A DNA stretch of 64,000 nt from an uncultured Acetatifactor sp. (lineage in GTDB: Bacteria; Bacillota; Clostridia; Lachnospirales; Lachnospiraceae): the NCBI GenBank assembly GCA_947581865.1, contig CANPWA010000003.1, positions 150,175 through 214,174 on the forward strand. The letters run 5' to 3'. The position numbers and the translations under genes were made by a program. A model generated the notes under the pieces. It did not search any database. It had not been told where the DNA came from and was given only the letters and a program-made list of their open reading frames with translations. Shown piece by piece: positions 10,013-21,200 of this stretch. Position 1 is the stretch's first letter, and every line of letters begins with the position of its first letter.

Positions 10013-12985
10013 ATGAAGCAGGATATGCTGAATTTAAAACAGCACATAGACAGGGAGTGGAAGAAGATCGAGCAGCTGGACGCCTATGAGATCGTAAAGC
10101 GGCAGGAATTGGGTGATATCGGGGGCATGGGTGTCCTTTTGCGGCACAAAAAGACGAAGGCGCGGATAGCGCTTGTGATCAACAATGACGAAAACAAGGT
10201 GTTTTATATCGGCTTTCGCACGCCTCCTGTAAACTCAACGGGGGTTCCCCATATCCTGGAGCATTCCGTGCTCTGCGGTTCCCGGGAATTTCCCATCAAG
10301 GATCCCTTTGTGGAACTGGTGAAGGGATCGTTAAATACATTTCTGAATGCGATGACCTATCCGGACAAGACCATGTACCCTGTGGCAAGCTGTAACGACA
10401 AGGATTTTCAGAACCTGATACATGTGTATCTGGATGCCGTGTTCTATCCCAATATATACACGAATGAGGCGATCTTCTCCCAGGAGGGCTGGCATTATGA
10501 GCTGGAGGAGGAGACGGGGGAACTTTCCATAAACGGTGTGGTCTACAATGAGATGAAGGGCGCCTATTCTTCCGCGGACGATGTGCTGGAGAGCGCCGTT
10601 ATGAACTCTCTGTACCCGCACACTGCCTACGGCGTGGAGTCCGGCGGCGATCCGGAAGTCATCCCCGGGCTTAGCTATGAGGAATTTCTGGAGTTCCACA
10701 GAACCTATTATCATCCCTCCAACAGCTATATTTACCTCTATGGGGATATGGACATGGCTCAAAAACTGCGGTTTATCGACGAGTGTTATCTGTCCGATTT
10801 TGAAGCGCGGGAAGTGGATTCCGAGATCGGGAAAGAATCGGTCCTGGAGGCTTTTGGCGCGCCGGTGATCAAGGAGTATCCCCTGAATGAGGGGGAGGAC
10901 GCGCAGGAGAACACTTATCTGTCGGTCAGCTTCTCCGTGGGGGAGAGCGGGGATGTGGAGCTCTGCACCGCATTTCAGGTGCTGGATTATGCGCTCTGTT
11001 CTGCGCCGGGGGCACCCTTAAAACAGACGCTGGTGGACCGGGGAATTGGTAAGGATGTGTACAGTATCTGGGACAACGGTATCCGCCAGCCCTACTTCAG
11101 TGTGATCGCCAAAGGAACTTCCACGGAGAAAGAGAAGGAGTTTCTCGATACCGTGCGGGAGGTGCTGGAAAAGACCGCTGCGGAGGGATTTGACCGGAAG
11201 GCGCTTTTGGCGGCGATCAACTACTATGAATTTAAGTTCCGGGAGGCGGATTTCGGCTCCTACCCCAAGGGATTGATGTACGGGCTCCAGATGATGGACA
11301 GCTGGCTCTATGACGATGAGGGTCCTTTCCTTTATCTGGAACTCCTTAAAGTGTTTAAAACCCTGCGGGAGAGAGTGGGGAGCGGCTATTTTGAGGGGCT
11401 GGTGAAGCGGTATCTGTTGGAGAATCCTCATCGCAGTGTGGTGATCTTAAAACCCGTGGAGGGGCTTTCGGAGAAGCGGGAACAGGAGCTGGCCGAAAAG
11501 CTGGCGGCCCGGAAGGCTGCCATGTCCGGGGAGGAGATCCAGGATGTCCGGGACAAGTGTGAGAGGCTCCGTGTCTTTCAGGAGACGGAGGATAAACCGG
11601 AGGATCTGGCGAGGATTCCTCTGCTTCGGAGGGAAGATCTGAAAAAGGAGGCAACGGAGCCGGTCAATGCCGAGAAAAAGATCGGTGACACGCTGTTTCT
11701 GCATCACGATCTTGAGACCAACGGAATCGGATATCTGCGGCTGATCTTTGAACTGAATGCGATCCCGGAGGAATATTTCCCCTATGTGGGTGTGCTGAAG
11801 AGCTGTCTGGGGCTGTTGAATACGGAACATTACGGCTACGGCGAGCTGTTTAACGAGATCAATCTGACCACCGGAGGCATGGCGGCGGTGAACAATGTAT
11901 ACAGCAATATTGATGATCCCGACAAGTGCAGGGTCACCCTGGAGCTAAAGACGAAGGCATTTGGTGACAGACTGGATGCCGCCGTGGAATTGATGCAGGA
12001 GATCATGCTCACCAGCGATTTTACGGATGAGAAGCGGCTCAGGGAGATCCTGGCGGAGGGGAGATCCCGCATGCAGTCCCAGATGATGGACAGCGGCCAC
12101 AGTGTTGCGGTGGGAAGGGCATTGTCCTACGGCAGTATTTCCGGCGCCCTCAGCGAGAAGATATCGGGTATTCCTTTCTATCGGCTGGTGGCGGAGCTGG
12201 ACGGGCATTTTGAAGAGAAGAAGGGTGAGTTGACGGAAAGGCTGCAGACACTGGCAAAGATGATATTCCGGCCGGAGAATCTCATGGTGGATTTTGTGGG
12301 CGGAGAGCAGGAGGCCGAAAGCCTGACCCGGTCCGTAGAACGGCTGAAAGCCGGGCTTTACACCGAAGCGGTGGAAAAGAAAGAGTACCGGCCGATCCCC
12401 CGGCGCAGAAATGAAGGCTTTACCACTGCGGGGCAGGTACAGTATGTATGCCGCGCAGGAAATTACCATAAAAAGGGATTGCCGTACACCGGTGCGCTCA
12501 GGGTCCTCAAGGTTATGATGGGTTACGAGTATCTGTGGACAAATGTGCGCGTAAAAGGCGGCGCATACGGATGTATGTGCGGTTTCGGGAGAAACGGGGA
12601 GAGCTATTTTGTCTCATACAGGGATCCCAATCTGGATAAGACGGTGTCGGTCTATGAGAAGGCGGCGGATGCGATCGCAGACTATGAGGCGGATGAAGGC
12701 ACGATCACACGCTATATCATCGGGGCTGTCAGCGAGCTGGACACCCCCATGAATCCTGCGGCAAAGGGGCTGTTCGGGCTGAGCTGCTACATGACCGGTA
12801 TGAGCGGGGAGTTCCTGCAGCGGGAGAGAGACGCTGTCCTGGCGGCGACGGCGCAGGATATCAGGAGGCTTGCAAAGTATATCCGCGCCTTTATGGAGGA
12901 TGATTTTCTCTGTGTGGTGGGAAATGCAGGAAAGATAAAGGCAAATGAAAAAATGTTCCTGAAATTGGAGAACCTTTTCGTTTAG
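10013..12985 (+). CDS. Insulinase-family zinc metalloprotease, PreP/Cym1 type (M16C)
   Basis: The start at 10013 (MKQDML) has a GAGAGGA site; an ATG at 9989 is in frame but has no good ribosome site. The 990 residues match the usual length of single-chain M16C presequence-protease relatives, which form a clam-shell from two halves. The inverted zinc motif HxxEH is seen as H80-I-L-E-H84, with the distal Glu likely E180 (YNEMKGAY). The C-terminal half has the non-catalytic M16 fold signature near AFGDRLDAAVELMQE. Family members degrade peptides inside the closed chamber. There is no signal peptide, so it should act in the cytoplasm. Confidence 0.9.
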   Translation: MKQDMLNLKQHIDREWKKIEQLDAYEIVKRQELGDIGGMGVLLRHKKTKARIALVINNDENKVFYIGFRTPPVNSTGVPHILEHSVLCGSREFPIKDPFVELVKGSLNTFLNAMTYPDKTMYPVASCNDKDFQNLIHVYLDAVFYPNIYTNEAIFSQEGWHYELEEETGELSINGVVYNEMKGAYSSADDVLESAVMNSLYPHTAYGVESGGDPEVIPGLSYEEFLEFHRTYYHPSNSYIYLYGDMDMAQKLRFIDECYLSDFEAREVDSEIGKESVLEAFGAPVIKEYPLNEGEDAQENTYLSVSFSVGESGDVELCTAFQVLDYALCSAPGAPLKQTLVDRGIGKDVYSIWDNGIRQPYFSVIAKGTSTEKEKEFLDTVREVLEKTAAEGFDRKALLAAINYYEFKFREADFGSYPKGLMYGLQMMDSWLYDDEGPFLYLELLKVFKTLRERVGSGYFEGLVKRYLLENPHRSVVILKPVEGLSEKREQELAEKLAARKAAMSGEEIQDVRDKCERLRVFQETEDKPEDLARIPLLRREDLKKEATEPVNAEKKIGDTLFLHHDLETNGIGYLRLIFELNAIPEEYFPYVGVLKSCLGLLNTEHYGYGELFNEINLTTGGMAAVNNVYSNIDDPDKCRVTLELKTKAFGDRLDAAVELMQEIMLTSDFTDEKRLREILAEGRSRMQSQMMDSGHSVAVGRALSYGSISGALSEKISGIPFYRLVAELDGHFEEKKGELTERLQTLAKMIFRPENLMVDFVGGEQEAESLTRSVERLKAGLYTEAVEKKEYRPIPRRRNEGFTTAGQVQYVCRAGNYHKKGLPYTGALRVLKVMMGYEYLWTNVRVKGGAYGCMCGFGRNGESYFVSYRDPNLDKTVSVYEKAADAIADYEADEGTITRYIIGAVSELDTPMNPAAKGLFGLSCYMTGMSGEFLQRERDAVLAATAQDIRRLAKYIRAFMEDDFLCVVGNAGKIKANEKMFLKLENLFV

Positions 12986-13065
12986 ATATCGTCCGATAGG
13001 GTATGAGGAGCCGCGGCGGGCTGTTATGTCAGATCATGCGGGCGGCATGCCGGAAGGAGGATGTT

Positions 13066-14190
13066 ATGAAAAGGATGGAAGATATTATGAGGAAGAGGGA
13101 AGAAAAAGGAACACGGCGCTTCAGACATCGGCTGGGACACCGGCTGACGGCGGGGATGACTGCGCTGCTGCTATTGACAATGACTGCATGCGCAGGCAGC
13201 AGCCCGGACGGCATGAAAACTTCCGCGTATCAGTCCGTGACGAACGGCATGTCCCAGGATGCGGCAGAAGCTCCGGCGGCGGAATACGGCTATGAATCAT
13301 CCTATGAAGATTCCCGGGCGGATCTGACGGACAGCGCCATGACGGAGGAGACCTCCCGCGTGGCCACCCCGTCCACGGGAACGGACAATTCCGCGTATTT
13401 TGAGCAGCGCAAGCTGATCAAAACCGTCAGCCTGGATGTGGAGACCAGGGAGTTCGACGACATGCTCTCCTCCATAGAGACGCAGGTGGAGACTCTCGGG
13501 GGATACATAGAGAGTATGAATACCTATAACGGCAGATATGATCGCAGTGACACCAGCCGAAGCTCCAGCATTACCGCCCGCATTCCCAGGGACAGACTCT
13601 CCGGCTTTGTGGATGCGGTATCCGAGGCGGGGCATGTGACCAGCCGCAGTGAGAATGTGGAAGACGTGACGCTGTCCTATGTGGATATGGAGAGCAGGAA
13701 AAAATCCCTGGAGACGGAGCAGGAGAGACTGCTGGCGCTTTTGGAAAACGCTGAGGACCTGGACGCGATCCTGACCATTGAGGACCGACTTTCCACCGTG
13801 CGATATCAGCTTGAAAGCATGGAATCCCAGCTTCGCACTTACGACAATAAGGTGGATTTTTCCACGGTGTATCTGAATATCCGGGAGGTGAAGGAGCTGA
13901 CGCCCCTGGAGGAGGAAGAGGGCTTTGGCGATCAGATCCTTCACGGCTTCCTCGACAGCCTGGAGGATGTGCGGGACGGGCTGCTGGATTTCGTCGTGTG
14001 GTTTGTGGTACACATTCCCTATCTGATCGTCTGGGTACTGATCATTTTGTTCATCGTCCTGATCTTCAGACTGACTGTCAGACTGATCAGGAAGAAAGTG
14101 CGCAAAAAACGTGAGGCGAAACAACAAAAGCTCCAGGCGGTGCAGGGCGGCGCGGGCAAAACGGATGCACCTTTAGAAACCAATAACTAA
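13066..14190 (+). CDS. DUF4349 lipoprotein with C-terminal membrane helix
   Basis: The start at 13066 follows GGAAGGAGG and gives 374 residues. Basic N-terminal residues lead into a hydrophobic stretch and a lipobox (LTMTAC, Cys about residue 43), predicting a lipid-anchored exported protein. A low-complexity linker precedes the DUF4349 domain (RKLIKTVSLDVETREFDDML, with LGGYIESMN and a coiled-coil part). Residues 305-345 form a transmembrane helix followed by a basic tail (RKKVRKKREAK). DUF4349 function is not established. It sits 40 bases upstream of era but the pairing need not be functional. Confidence 0.8.
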   Translation: MKRMEDIMRKREEKGTRRFRHRLGHRLTAGMTALLLLTMTACAGSSPDGMKTSAYQSVTNGMSQDAAEAPAAEYGYESSYEDSRADLTDSAMTEETSRVATPSTGTDNSAYFEQRKLIKTVSLDVETREFDDMLSSIETQVETLGGYIESMNTYNGRYDRSDTSRSSSITARIPRDRLSGFVDAVSEAGHVTSRSENVEDVTLSYVDMESRKKSLETEQERLLALLENAEDLDAILTIEDRLSTVRYQLESMESQLRTYDNKVDFSTVYLNIREVKELTPLEEEEGFGDQILHGFLDSLEDVRDGLLDFVVWFVVHIPYLIVWVLIILFIVLIFRLTVRLIRKKVRKKREAKQQKLQAVQGGAGKTDAPLETNN

Positions 14191-14230
14191 TTGACCGGCA
14201 TGCGTGCCATAGCACGCAGGGAGTATAAAA

Positions 14231-15148
14231 ATGAACGGAAAACCAGCATTTCGATCCGGTTTTGTGACTTTGATCGGGAGACCCAATGTGGGCAAATCGA
14301 CCCTGATGAACCACCTGATCGGGCAAAAGATCGCCATCACTTCCAATAAACCCCAGACCACGAGGAACCGCATACAGACAGTGCTCACCCTGCCGGATGC
14401 CCAGATCGTGTTTCTGGACACCCCGGGAATCCACAAGGCGAAAAACAAGCTTGGCGATTATATGGTGAATGTGGCGGAGCATACGCTGAACGAAGTGGAT
14501 GTGATCTTGTGGCTGGTGGAACCTGTCAGTTACATTGGCGCGGGGGAACGGCATATCATCGAACAGTTGAAAAAGGTCAAAACGCCTGTGATCCTGGTCA
14601 TCAACAAGACGGATACCGTAAAGAAAGAGGAAGTGTTCGGCTCCATCGATGTCTACAGAAAGGAACTGGATTTTCAGGAGATCGTGCCGGTATCGGCTCT
14701 TCGGGGGCACAATACAAAGGAGCTGATAGATTGTATCATCCGATATCTTCCCTATGGAGATGCTTTTTATGACGAGGACACCGTCACCGACCAGCCCATA
14801 CGCCAGATCGTGGCGGAACTGATACGGGAAAAGACCCTGAGACTTTTGGAGGAAGAGATTCCCCACGGCATCGCGGTGAGCATTGAGAGCATGAAGGAAA
14901 ACGGAAAGATCTGCCACATTGAAGCCACTATAGTGTGCGAGCGGGATTCCCACAAGGGCATCATCATCGGAAAGGGCGGACAGATGCTCAAAAAGATCGG
15001 CTCCCAGGCGCGCCCCGAGATCGAGGAGCTTGTGGAGATGCAGGTCAATCTGCAGCTTTGGGTGAAGGTGAAGAAGGATTGGCGGGACAGTGACTTCCTT
15101 CTGAAAAATTTTGGATATCACCCCTGCGACAGTGCGGGCCGGGAATAA
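14231..15148 (+). CDS. era: GTPase Era
   Basis: The 305-residue length is standard for Era, which binds the 3' end of 16S rRNA and helps 30S subunit assembly. The G-domain has G1 GRPNVGKST (16-24), switch I with TTRNR, G3 DTPG (62-65) and G4 NKTD (124-127). The C-terminal KH domain is visible around ERDSHKGIIIGKGG. It begins a compact run era - yqzL-like - recO - lipoprotein - glycyl-tRNA synthetase. The era-yqzL-recO order is common in Bacillota. Confidence 0.97.
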   Translation: MNGKPAFRSGFVTLIGRPNVGKSTLMNHLIGQKIAITSNKPQTTRNRIQTVLTLPDAQIVFLDTPGIHKAKNKLGDYMVNVAEHTLNEVDVILWLVEPVSYIGAGERHIIEQLKKVKTPVILVINKTDTVKKEEVFGSIDVYRKELDFQEIVPVSALRGHNTKELIDCIIRYLPYGDAFYDEDTVTDQPIRQIVAELIREKTLRLLEEEIPHGIAVSIESMKENGKICHIEATIVCERDSHKGIIIGKGGQMLKKIGSQARPEIEELVEMQVNLQLWVKVKKDWRDSDFLLKNFGYHPCDSAGRE

Positions 15149-15206
15149 AACCGCATCAAAATGCAGACCCTAACCAATGTACTATATGGATAGGGGGACG
15201 CAGCTC

Positions 15207-15407
15207 ATGCAGACGTTAAATTACTGGAAGCAATTTGAACATACAGGGAAAATAGAAGATTATCTGACATATAAAGCAAGCGACAGCCAGCGGTCTGAAG
15301 GGTATTACCGGACCGCTGGCTGCAAGTCCGATTACCGGGATTCATCGGAGTCTGCTGCGGACAGAGAGGGAGCAAAAGACGATCCATGCAGGAATTCATA
15401 CAAGTGA
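15207..15407 (+). CDS. YqzL-like small protein
   Basis: The start at 15207 has an AGGGGGA site 8 bases upstream; 66 residues. The N-terminus (LNYWKQFEHTGKIEDYLTY) matches the short YqzL pattern of aromatic residues followed by xTGxIxxYLxY, found between era and recO in many Bacillota. The hydrophilic tail of about 40 residues is longer than in typical YqzL. The 3' end overlaps the recO start by 22 bases. Function is unknown; the call rests on motif and position. Confidence 0.6.
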   Translation: MQTLNYWKQFEHTGKIEDYLTYKASDSQRSEGYYRTAGCKSDYRDSSESAADREGAKDDPCRNSYK

Positions 15408-16036
15408 CGGGAATCATTATCAAACATTTTCCGGTGAGGGAATATGACAAATGTGTGACGATTCTTACTAAGGAGAGAGGGAAGATCACGGCGTTTGCAA
15501 ACGGGGCAAGAAAGCCGGGAAACCGTCTTGCCGCCGCCACCAATCTGTTCGCCTTCGGAACATTTCGGCTCTATGAGGGCAGGAATGCGTACACCATGAC
15601 GGAGGCGGAGATCGGAAATTATTTTGAGGAGCTGATGACGGATTATGTGGGCGCCTGTTACGGTATGTATTTTGCGGAGGTCGCAGAGTTCTGCACCCGG
15701 GAGAACAATGATGAGAGGGAAATGCTGAAACTCCTGTACCAGTCCCTGAGGGCTTTGGGCGCCCCCGGGCTGTCCCATCCTTTGGTAAAGTGCATTTTTG
15801 AGCTGAAGACCATTGCGGTCAACGGTGAGTATCCGGGAGTGCCCGGGGACAGGAAATTAAGGGAGGGTACGATCTATGCGCTGGACTTTATCGCCGCAAG
15901 CCCCGTGGAAAAGCTTTACACGTTCAATGTCACGCCTGAGGTGCTGGCAGAACTTTCCGGTGTGGCGGCGGACTATGGGAGGCGCTTTCTGAATCATGAC
16001 TTCAAAAGTCTTGAAATACTCAGGACTCTGTGTTAA
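15386..16036 (+). CDS. recO: DNA repair protein RecO, short form
   Basis: The N-terminal OB-fold region is clear (VTGIIIKHFPVREYDKCVTI, then LTKERGKITAFANGARK). The following helical domain contains YFAEVAEFCTREN. RecO loads RecA onto SSB-coated DNA with RecR. The protein is 216 residues, against about 240-255 for family members such as B. subtilis RecO. The CxxC...CxxC zinc-binding segment usual in the C-terminal half is absent. Confidence 0.9.
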   Translation: MQEFIQVTGIIIKHFPVREYDKCVTILTKERGKITAFANGARKPGNRLAAATNLFAFGTFRLYEGRNAYTMTEAEIGNYFEELMTDYVGACYGMYFAEVAEFCTRENNDEREMLKLLYQSLRALGAPGLSHPLVKCIFELKTIAVNGEYPGVPGDRKLREGTIYALDFIAASPVEKLYTFNVTPEVLAELSGVAADYGRRFLNHDFKSLEILRTLC

Positions 16037-16087
16037 AATTTGATATGGTCTGTCAGGATCTGGACAGTCGGGCAAGGAGATATTTAT

Positions 16088-16732
16088 ATGGCAAAGATAC
16101 ATAATTGGAGGATAGCGGCGGGATTGACGCTCTGCACGATGGTTTTCGCGGGATGCGGCGGTGCGGCAAAGCTGCCGGATGTCATCGAGAATACCAGCCT
16201 GCGCATCGACAAGGACGGCGGGATCGAGTCTTACACGGTGGGAGTGTTTGACAAGGATTATTATGATCTGGAAGAAATGCGCCGCATGGGCGTGGAGGAG
16301 GTCGCCGAGTACAATGCCGGGCACCAGACGGGAGAGACCGCTCCCCTTGTGCTGGAGGAGATTTCCAACATTGCTGGGAGCAAAGAGACCGTTCTGCTCA
16401 GCTACAGTTATGACAGCGCCCGGACATATCAGGACTATCACGAGCGTAAATTGTTTTATGGCACCGTTGACGAGGCTGTGAGCGAAGGATACGATTTTCA
16501 GGAGCTCAACCAGGTGCTTTTGAAGGCAGAGGGCGGGGGAAGCATCGTATCCGGAGATCTGGAGGGCATGGGCAAAAAACATGTGGTGCTCTTAGAGGAG
16601 GCGACCCGTGTATACTGCCCCTATAAGGTGGCATATTTCAGCGACAATGCTGCGGTGATGGAAGACGGAAGCATTGACACTTCGGGAATTTTCCCGGAGG
16701 AATACCCGGTGATCATCGTACTGGATAAATAG
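16088..16732 (+). CDS. Small lipoprotein of unknown function
   Basis: The start at 16088 (MAKIHN) has an AAGGAGA site. A signal peptide ends in a lipobox, MVFAGC, so the mature 190-residue protein should be lipid-anchored outside the membrane. The body is acidic, with [20 protein letters not shown] and a C-terminal strand-rich part; no known domain is recognised. It lies 14 bases upstream of the glycyl-tRNA synthetase gene and is probably cotranscribed with recO and that gene. Confidence 0.75.
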   Translation: MAKIHNWRIAAGLTLCTMVFAGCGGAAKLPDVIENTSLRIDKDGGIESYTVGVFDKDYYDLEEMRRMGVEEVAEYNAGHQTGETAPLVLEEISNIAGSKETVLLSYSYDSARTYQDYHERKLFYGTVDEAVSEGYDFQELNQVLLKAEGGGSIVSGDLEGMGKKHVVLLEEATRVYCPYKVAYFSDNAAVMEDGSIDTSGIFPEEYPVIIVLDK

Positions 16733-16746
16733 AGGAGAGAGCAAAG

Positions 16747-18135
16747 ATGGAAAAGACACTGGACAAAATTGTTGCACTGGCAAAATCAAGAGGTTTCGTT
16801 TACCCCGGATCGGAAATATACGGCGGGCTTGCCAATACATGGGATTACGGCAATCTTGGCGTGGAGCTCAAGAACAATGTGAAGAAAGCCTGGTGGCAGA
16901 AATTCATTCAGGAAAATCCCCACAATGTGGGTGTGGACTGTGCCATCCTCATGAACCCCCAGACCTGGGTAGCGAGCGGTCATCTCGGAGGATTCTCGGA
17001 CCCTTTGATGGATTGTAAGGAATGTCATGAGCGTTTCCGCGCAGATAAGCTGATCGAAGATTACTGCCAGGAGCACAACATCCCGTTGGAAGGCAGTGTG
17101 GACGGATGGAGCCAGGAGCAGATGAAGAGCTTCATCGAGGAGAAGAAGATTCCCTGTCCCACCTGCGGCAAGCATGACTTTACGGACATCCGTCAGTTCA
17201 ATCTGATGTTTAAGACTTTCCAGGGTGTGACGGAAGACGCCAAGAATACCATTTATTTAAGACCCGAGACGGCGCAGGGAATATTTGTCAATTTCAAAAA
17301 CGTGCAGAGAACCTCCAGAAAGAAACTTCCCTTTGGCATCGGTCAGGTAGGAAAATCCTTCCGCAATGAGATCAGCCCGGGAAATTTCACCTTCCGCACC
17401 AGAGAGTTCGAGCAGATGGAACTGGAGTTTTTCTGTAAGCCCGGCACGGATATGGAATGGTTCCAATACTGGAGAGGATTCTGCCGTGACTGGCTGTTGT
17501 CCCTGGGCATCAAGGAGGAGGAGATCCGGATGAGGGATCATTCCCCCGAGGAATTGTGCTTCTACAGCAAGGGGACCACGGACATTGAGTTTAAATTCCC
17601 CTTCGACTGGGGCGAGCTGTGGGGGATCGCGGACAGGACGGATTACGATCTGACCCAGCATGCCAACACCTCCGGTGAGGATATGAGTTATTTTGACGAT
17701 GAGAGCGGAGAGAAATATATCCCTTATGTGATCGAGCCCTCTCTGGGTGCGGACCGCGTGGTACTGGCATTTCTGTGTTCCGCTTATGACGAGGAGACAC
17801 TGGAGGACGGTGAGATCCGGACCGTGCTGCATTTCCATCCGGCGCTGGCTCCCGTCAAGATCGGCGTGCTGCCGCTCTCTAAGAAGTTGAACGAGGGCGC
17901 GGAGAAGGTATTCGCACAGCTTTCCAAAAAGTATAACTGTGAGTTTGACGACAGAGGGAATATCGGTAAACGGTACCGCCGGCAGGATGAGATCGGCACT
18001 CCTTTCTGTGTGACTTATGATTTTGATTCTGAGACTGACGGATGTGTGACGGTCCGTTTCAGGGACTCCATGGAGCAGGAGAGGGTTGCCGTGGCAGATC
18101 TGGATGCGTATTTTGCCGACAAGTTTGAATTTTAA
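16747..18135 (+). CDS. glyS: Glycyl-tRNA synthetase, single-chain (alpha2) type
   Basis: The 462 residues match the dimeric single-polypeptide class II GlyRS. Class II motif 2 is seen around [14 protein letters not shown] with [14 protein letters not shown], and motif 3 around [14 protein letters not shown]. The zinc-like cysteines CKECHERFR and CPTCGKHDF are present. The C-terminal anticodon-binding domain ([12 protein letters not shown]) is intact. The start has an AGAGGAGAG site. There is no room for a T-box leader in the 14-base gap to the preceding lipoprotein gene. Confidence 0.96.
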   Translation: MEKTLDKIVALAKSRGFVYPGSEIYGGLANTWDYGNLGVELKNNVKKAWWQKFIQENPHNVGVDCAILMNPQTWVASGHLGGFSDPLMDCKECHERFRADKLIEDYCQEHNIPLEGSVDGWSQEQMKSFIEEKKIPCPTCGKHDFTDIRQFNLMFKTFQGVTEDAKNTIYLRPETAQGIFVNFKNVQRTSRKKLPFGIGQVGKSFRNEISPGNFTFRTREFEQMELEFFCKPGTDMEWFQYWRGFCRDWLLSLGIKEEEIRMRDHSPEELCFYSKGTTDIEFKFPFDWGELWGIADRTDYDLTQHANTSGEDMSYFDDESGEKYIPYVIEPSLGADRVVLAFLCSAYDEETLEDGEIRTVLHFHPALAPVKIGVLPLSKKLNEGAEKVFAQLSKKYNCEFDDRGNIGKRYRRQDEIGTPFCVTYDFDSETDGCVTVRFRDSMEQERVAVADLDAYFADKFEF

Positions 18136-18143
18136 GTAAGGTC

Positions 18144-18174
18144 AGAGAGCAGAGGCATCCTTCTGCTCTCTTTT
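18144..18174 (+). terminator. Intrinsic terminator of the glycyl-tRNA synthetase operon
   Basis: The stem AGAGAGCAGA (18144-18153) pairs with TCTGCTCTCT (18162-18171) across an 8-base loop, followed by a T run. It lies 9 bases after the synthetase stop codon. Confidence 0.8.
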
Positions 18175-18228
18175 CGTCCTACAGGCTGCCGGATGATTTC
18201 AGAGATTCTGTGGTTAAAGAGGTTTTAT

Positions 18229-21200
18229 ATGGATTGGGAAAAAAGTTTTCTGATTCTGGGGCTGGAGCCCGTCAAAGATGAAAAACTCATCAAAAAAGCA
18301 TATAGAGAGAAACTTGCCGGCTGTAATCCCGAGGATGACCCGGAGGGATTCAAGCGCCTCAGGGCAGCGTATGAGCAGGCCTGTGCATATGCCAGAGAAA
18401 GCGGGGCGCGGCACAGTGACGGGGGGCGCGATGAGACCCCTTCGGGGCTGTGGATGGAGCGGGTGGAACATGTTTATCAAAACATAAGAACGCGCCGGGA
18501 CACCAGGTGTTGGCAGGAGCTTTTTGACGATGATATCTTTCAGGCACTGGAGGAAGAGGAAAACTGCAGATGGAAGTTTTTGGGTTTCCTGATGGATCAT
18601 TTCCGTCTGCCCAGCGATGTGTGGAAGCTGTTGGATACGAATTTACATCTGACGAAGGATGCCTCCATGCTTCGGGAGAGCTTTCCCGTAGATTTCATCA
18701 ATTTTGTGGTAAACCGCTGTGAGCGGGGAGAGGATTTGGAATTTGGGCTGTTTGAGGGCGAGGACAACGCGTCCTATGACTTGTTCTTTAACTGTTATGA
18801 CAGCTGCTGGCATGCGCTCCAGGAGGGAAAGACGGACGAGGCGCAGCGATACCTGGAGGAAGCTGCCGGGCTCCATATCTATCATCCCGCCATGGAAGTG
18901 TGCCGGGGAATGCTTCTGATGGCGCAGGAGAAAAGAGCGGAAGCGGTCGCGTTTATGGGGCAGCTTTTCGCGAAGTATCCCCAGGATACCATGGTAGCCT
19001 ACAATACCGCGGAGATTTACTGGAAGTGTGACAACAAGGCTGAGGCTGTGGAGATCTTCCGGAAGGTGAAGGAAGAAAACAGTAAGCATTATATGGCAAA
19101 TGTGCGTCTCACCCAGTGGAATTATGATCAGGGCAATTATAAAGAGGCAAAAAAATGCGCCGAGGAGGTTTTGTCCTTAGGCGGCGATGATTCTTTTATG
19201 GAGCTTTTGATCAAGATCAACATCGAACTGGAGAAAGACCTGGAGCTGCGCTGGCTCGATGAGGATGACTGGGAGGCGGCGCTGGAGCTGGGATGGTGTT
19301 ATCTCCAGGACGGAAAGACCAGCAGAGGGCTAAGGCTGACCAAGGCGATCGAAAAGCGGATATCCCGGGAGAGAGAGGCGGAGTACAACGGGCTGGTGAC
19401 CAAACTTCTGCTGGAAGAGGCAGAGTACGAGGACGCTGTTTACAGGTCCCGCATCTGGGAGGAACTGCTGGAAAAAAAGATTGCGGAGGAAGAACCCGGG
19501 GAGGAGCGGGAGAAGGATCAGGGGCGCGTTTTCCAGGCGCATGCAATCCGTATGCAGGGATACAAAGGGCTGGGTTATAAGGATAAAGAGAATTTCAGCA
19601 GGGTGATCGCCGAAATCGAGGCAATGGAGACCGGGGGGATCAAGGACATCGGTCTGCTGATAGAGAAATCACAGATCTACATGGAGATGGAAGAATATGA
19701 CAAGAGTCTGGAGATCGCCGAGAAGCTGATCCGGGAATATCAGGTTTACGCGGCGGCAGCGAATGTCATGGAGACCTGCCGGAGACAGTGGGATGCGGAG
19801 GGGGTGGTGCGCAGTGCCCGTATATGTATTGAGCATTTCCCCAATTATGTCCGGGCATATGAGCATCTGGGCAGGGTGTATCTGGACTTAAAGGAGAAGG
19901 AGAAGCTGCAGGAGCTCTTGGACGAGGCTGCCCGAAACCATGTGGAGAGCCCGTATCTGGAGGCTTACCGGTACCAGCTTGAGCATACGCCGCCCTCCGT
20001 GGAGACACTTAACCGCCGTCTGAAAGCGTTCCGCAAGGATTTCCAGGATAAACTGGAGGATGGACAGACGGTTTTTTATGCCCACGGTCTTCCGGTGATC
20101 ACGGAGTATCTTTACTGGTACCCCGGGGTGTATATGCTTCGCAGAAGGGCGGATTTTCACAAGAGCGGCATGCAGCTGGACAAGGCGCTGGAGGATAATG
20201 AGAAGGCGTTGGAGGATGAACCGGCCAATCCCTATATCCACCAACATATCAGCAACATCTATGTGCTGAAGGGCGATTTTGAGCAGGCGCTTATCAGCAT
20301 CAGGAAGGCAATCCTTTACGATGACGGAAGTATCGGTTCCGTTTTGTATTATTATATGGCGCGCATCTATATGCTTCTGGGGGACTGCGAACAGGCGCTG
20401 GCATGTTTTCGGCAGTATGACAGGACGGCGGAGAAGGACGGCGGACATTTGCGCAATATGGCGAAATGTCTTGCCCGGCTGGGGGAGACGCAGGAGGCGG
20501 TCAAAAGGCTGGAGGAGTATTACCGCAAAAGCGACGGCGGCTATTACGAGGGGTATTGGGACAGTCTGACAAATATCTATTTCACGGCCGGAGACCGGCA
20601 GAATTACCGGAAAACCCTGGAGCTGTGGCGTGAAAAGCTTCTCCGGGAGAAATTGGCGTTCTGGACGAATCTATGGTTTCGTTCCAGCCATGCCGACAGA
20701 GAAAAAATCCTTAAGGAGCACAGGGCGTATCACAACAGCCGTGGATGGTTCCATCTGTATTCGGGGGATAAAAAGGCGGCCATGGACAGTTTCAAACGGG
20801 ATATCCTTCTCGCGGTCCGGGGAGGCGTGAAGGATTATGAAGAGAGCCTGCCGGACATCATTTTTGCGGCTGTTCTCTGTGGGGAGGACAGTCTGGGCAG
20901 AAAGTATGCCCGAAAGCTCTCCGACTGGCTGGCGAGGGTATCCAGACAGCCGGCGGATCCGTTTTATGAGCGCCCCAAGGCACGGCTGACGGCAGAATTT
21001 CTGGCCGGGTACTACACCTATACGGAGGAACAGCTCCAGGAGCTTTTGGACAGGGAAAAGGGCTGTGCCCTCTGTGGATTCTGTCTCATGCCCCTGTGTC
21101 AGGAGCTTGAGGGAATGAGAATTTTGCTGCTGTTAAGGCAGGGAAAGACGCAGGAGGCCAGGGAGCGGCTGGCGCGCAACCTGAAAGTGCAGCCTTATGA

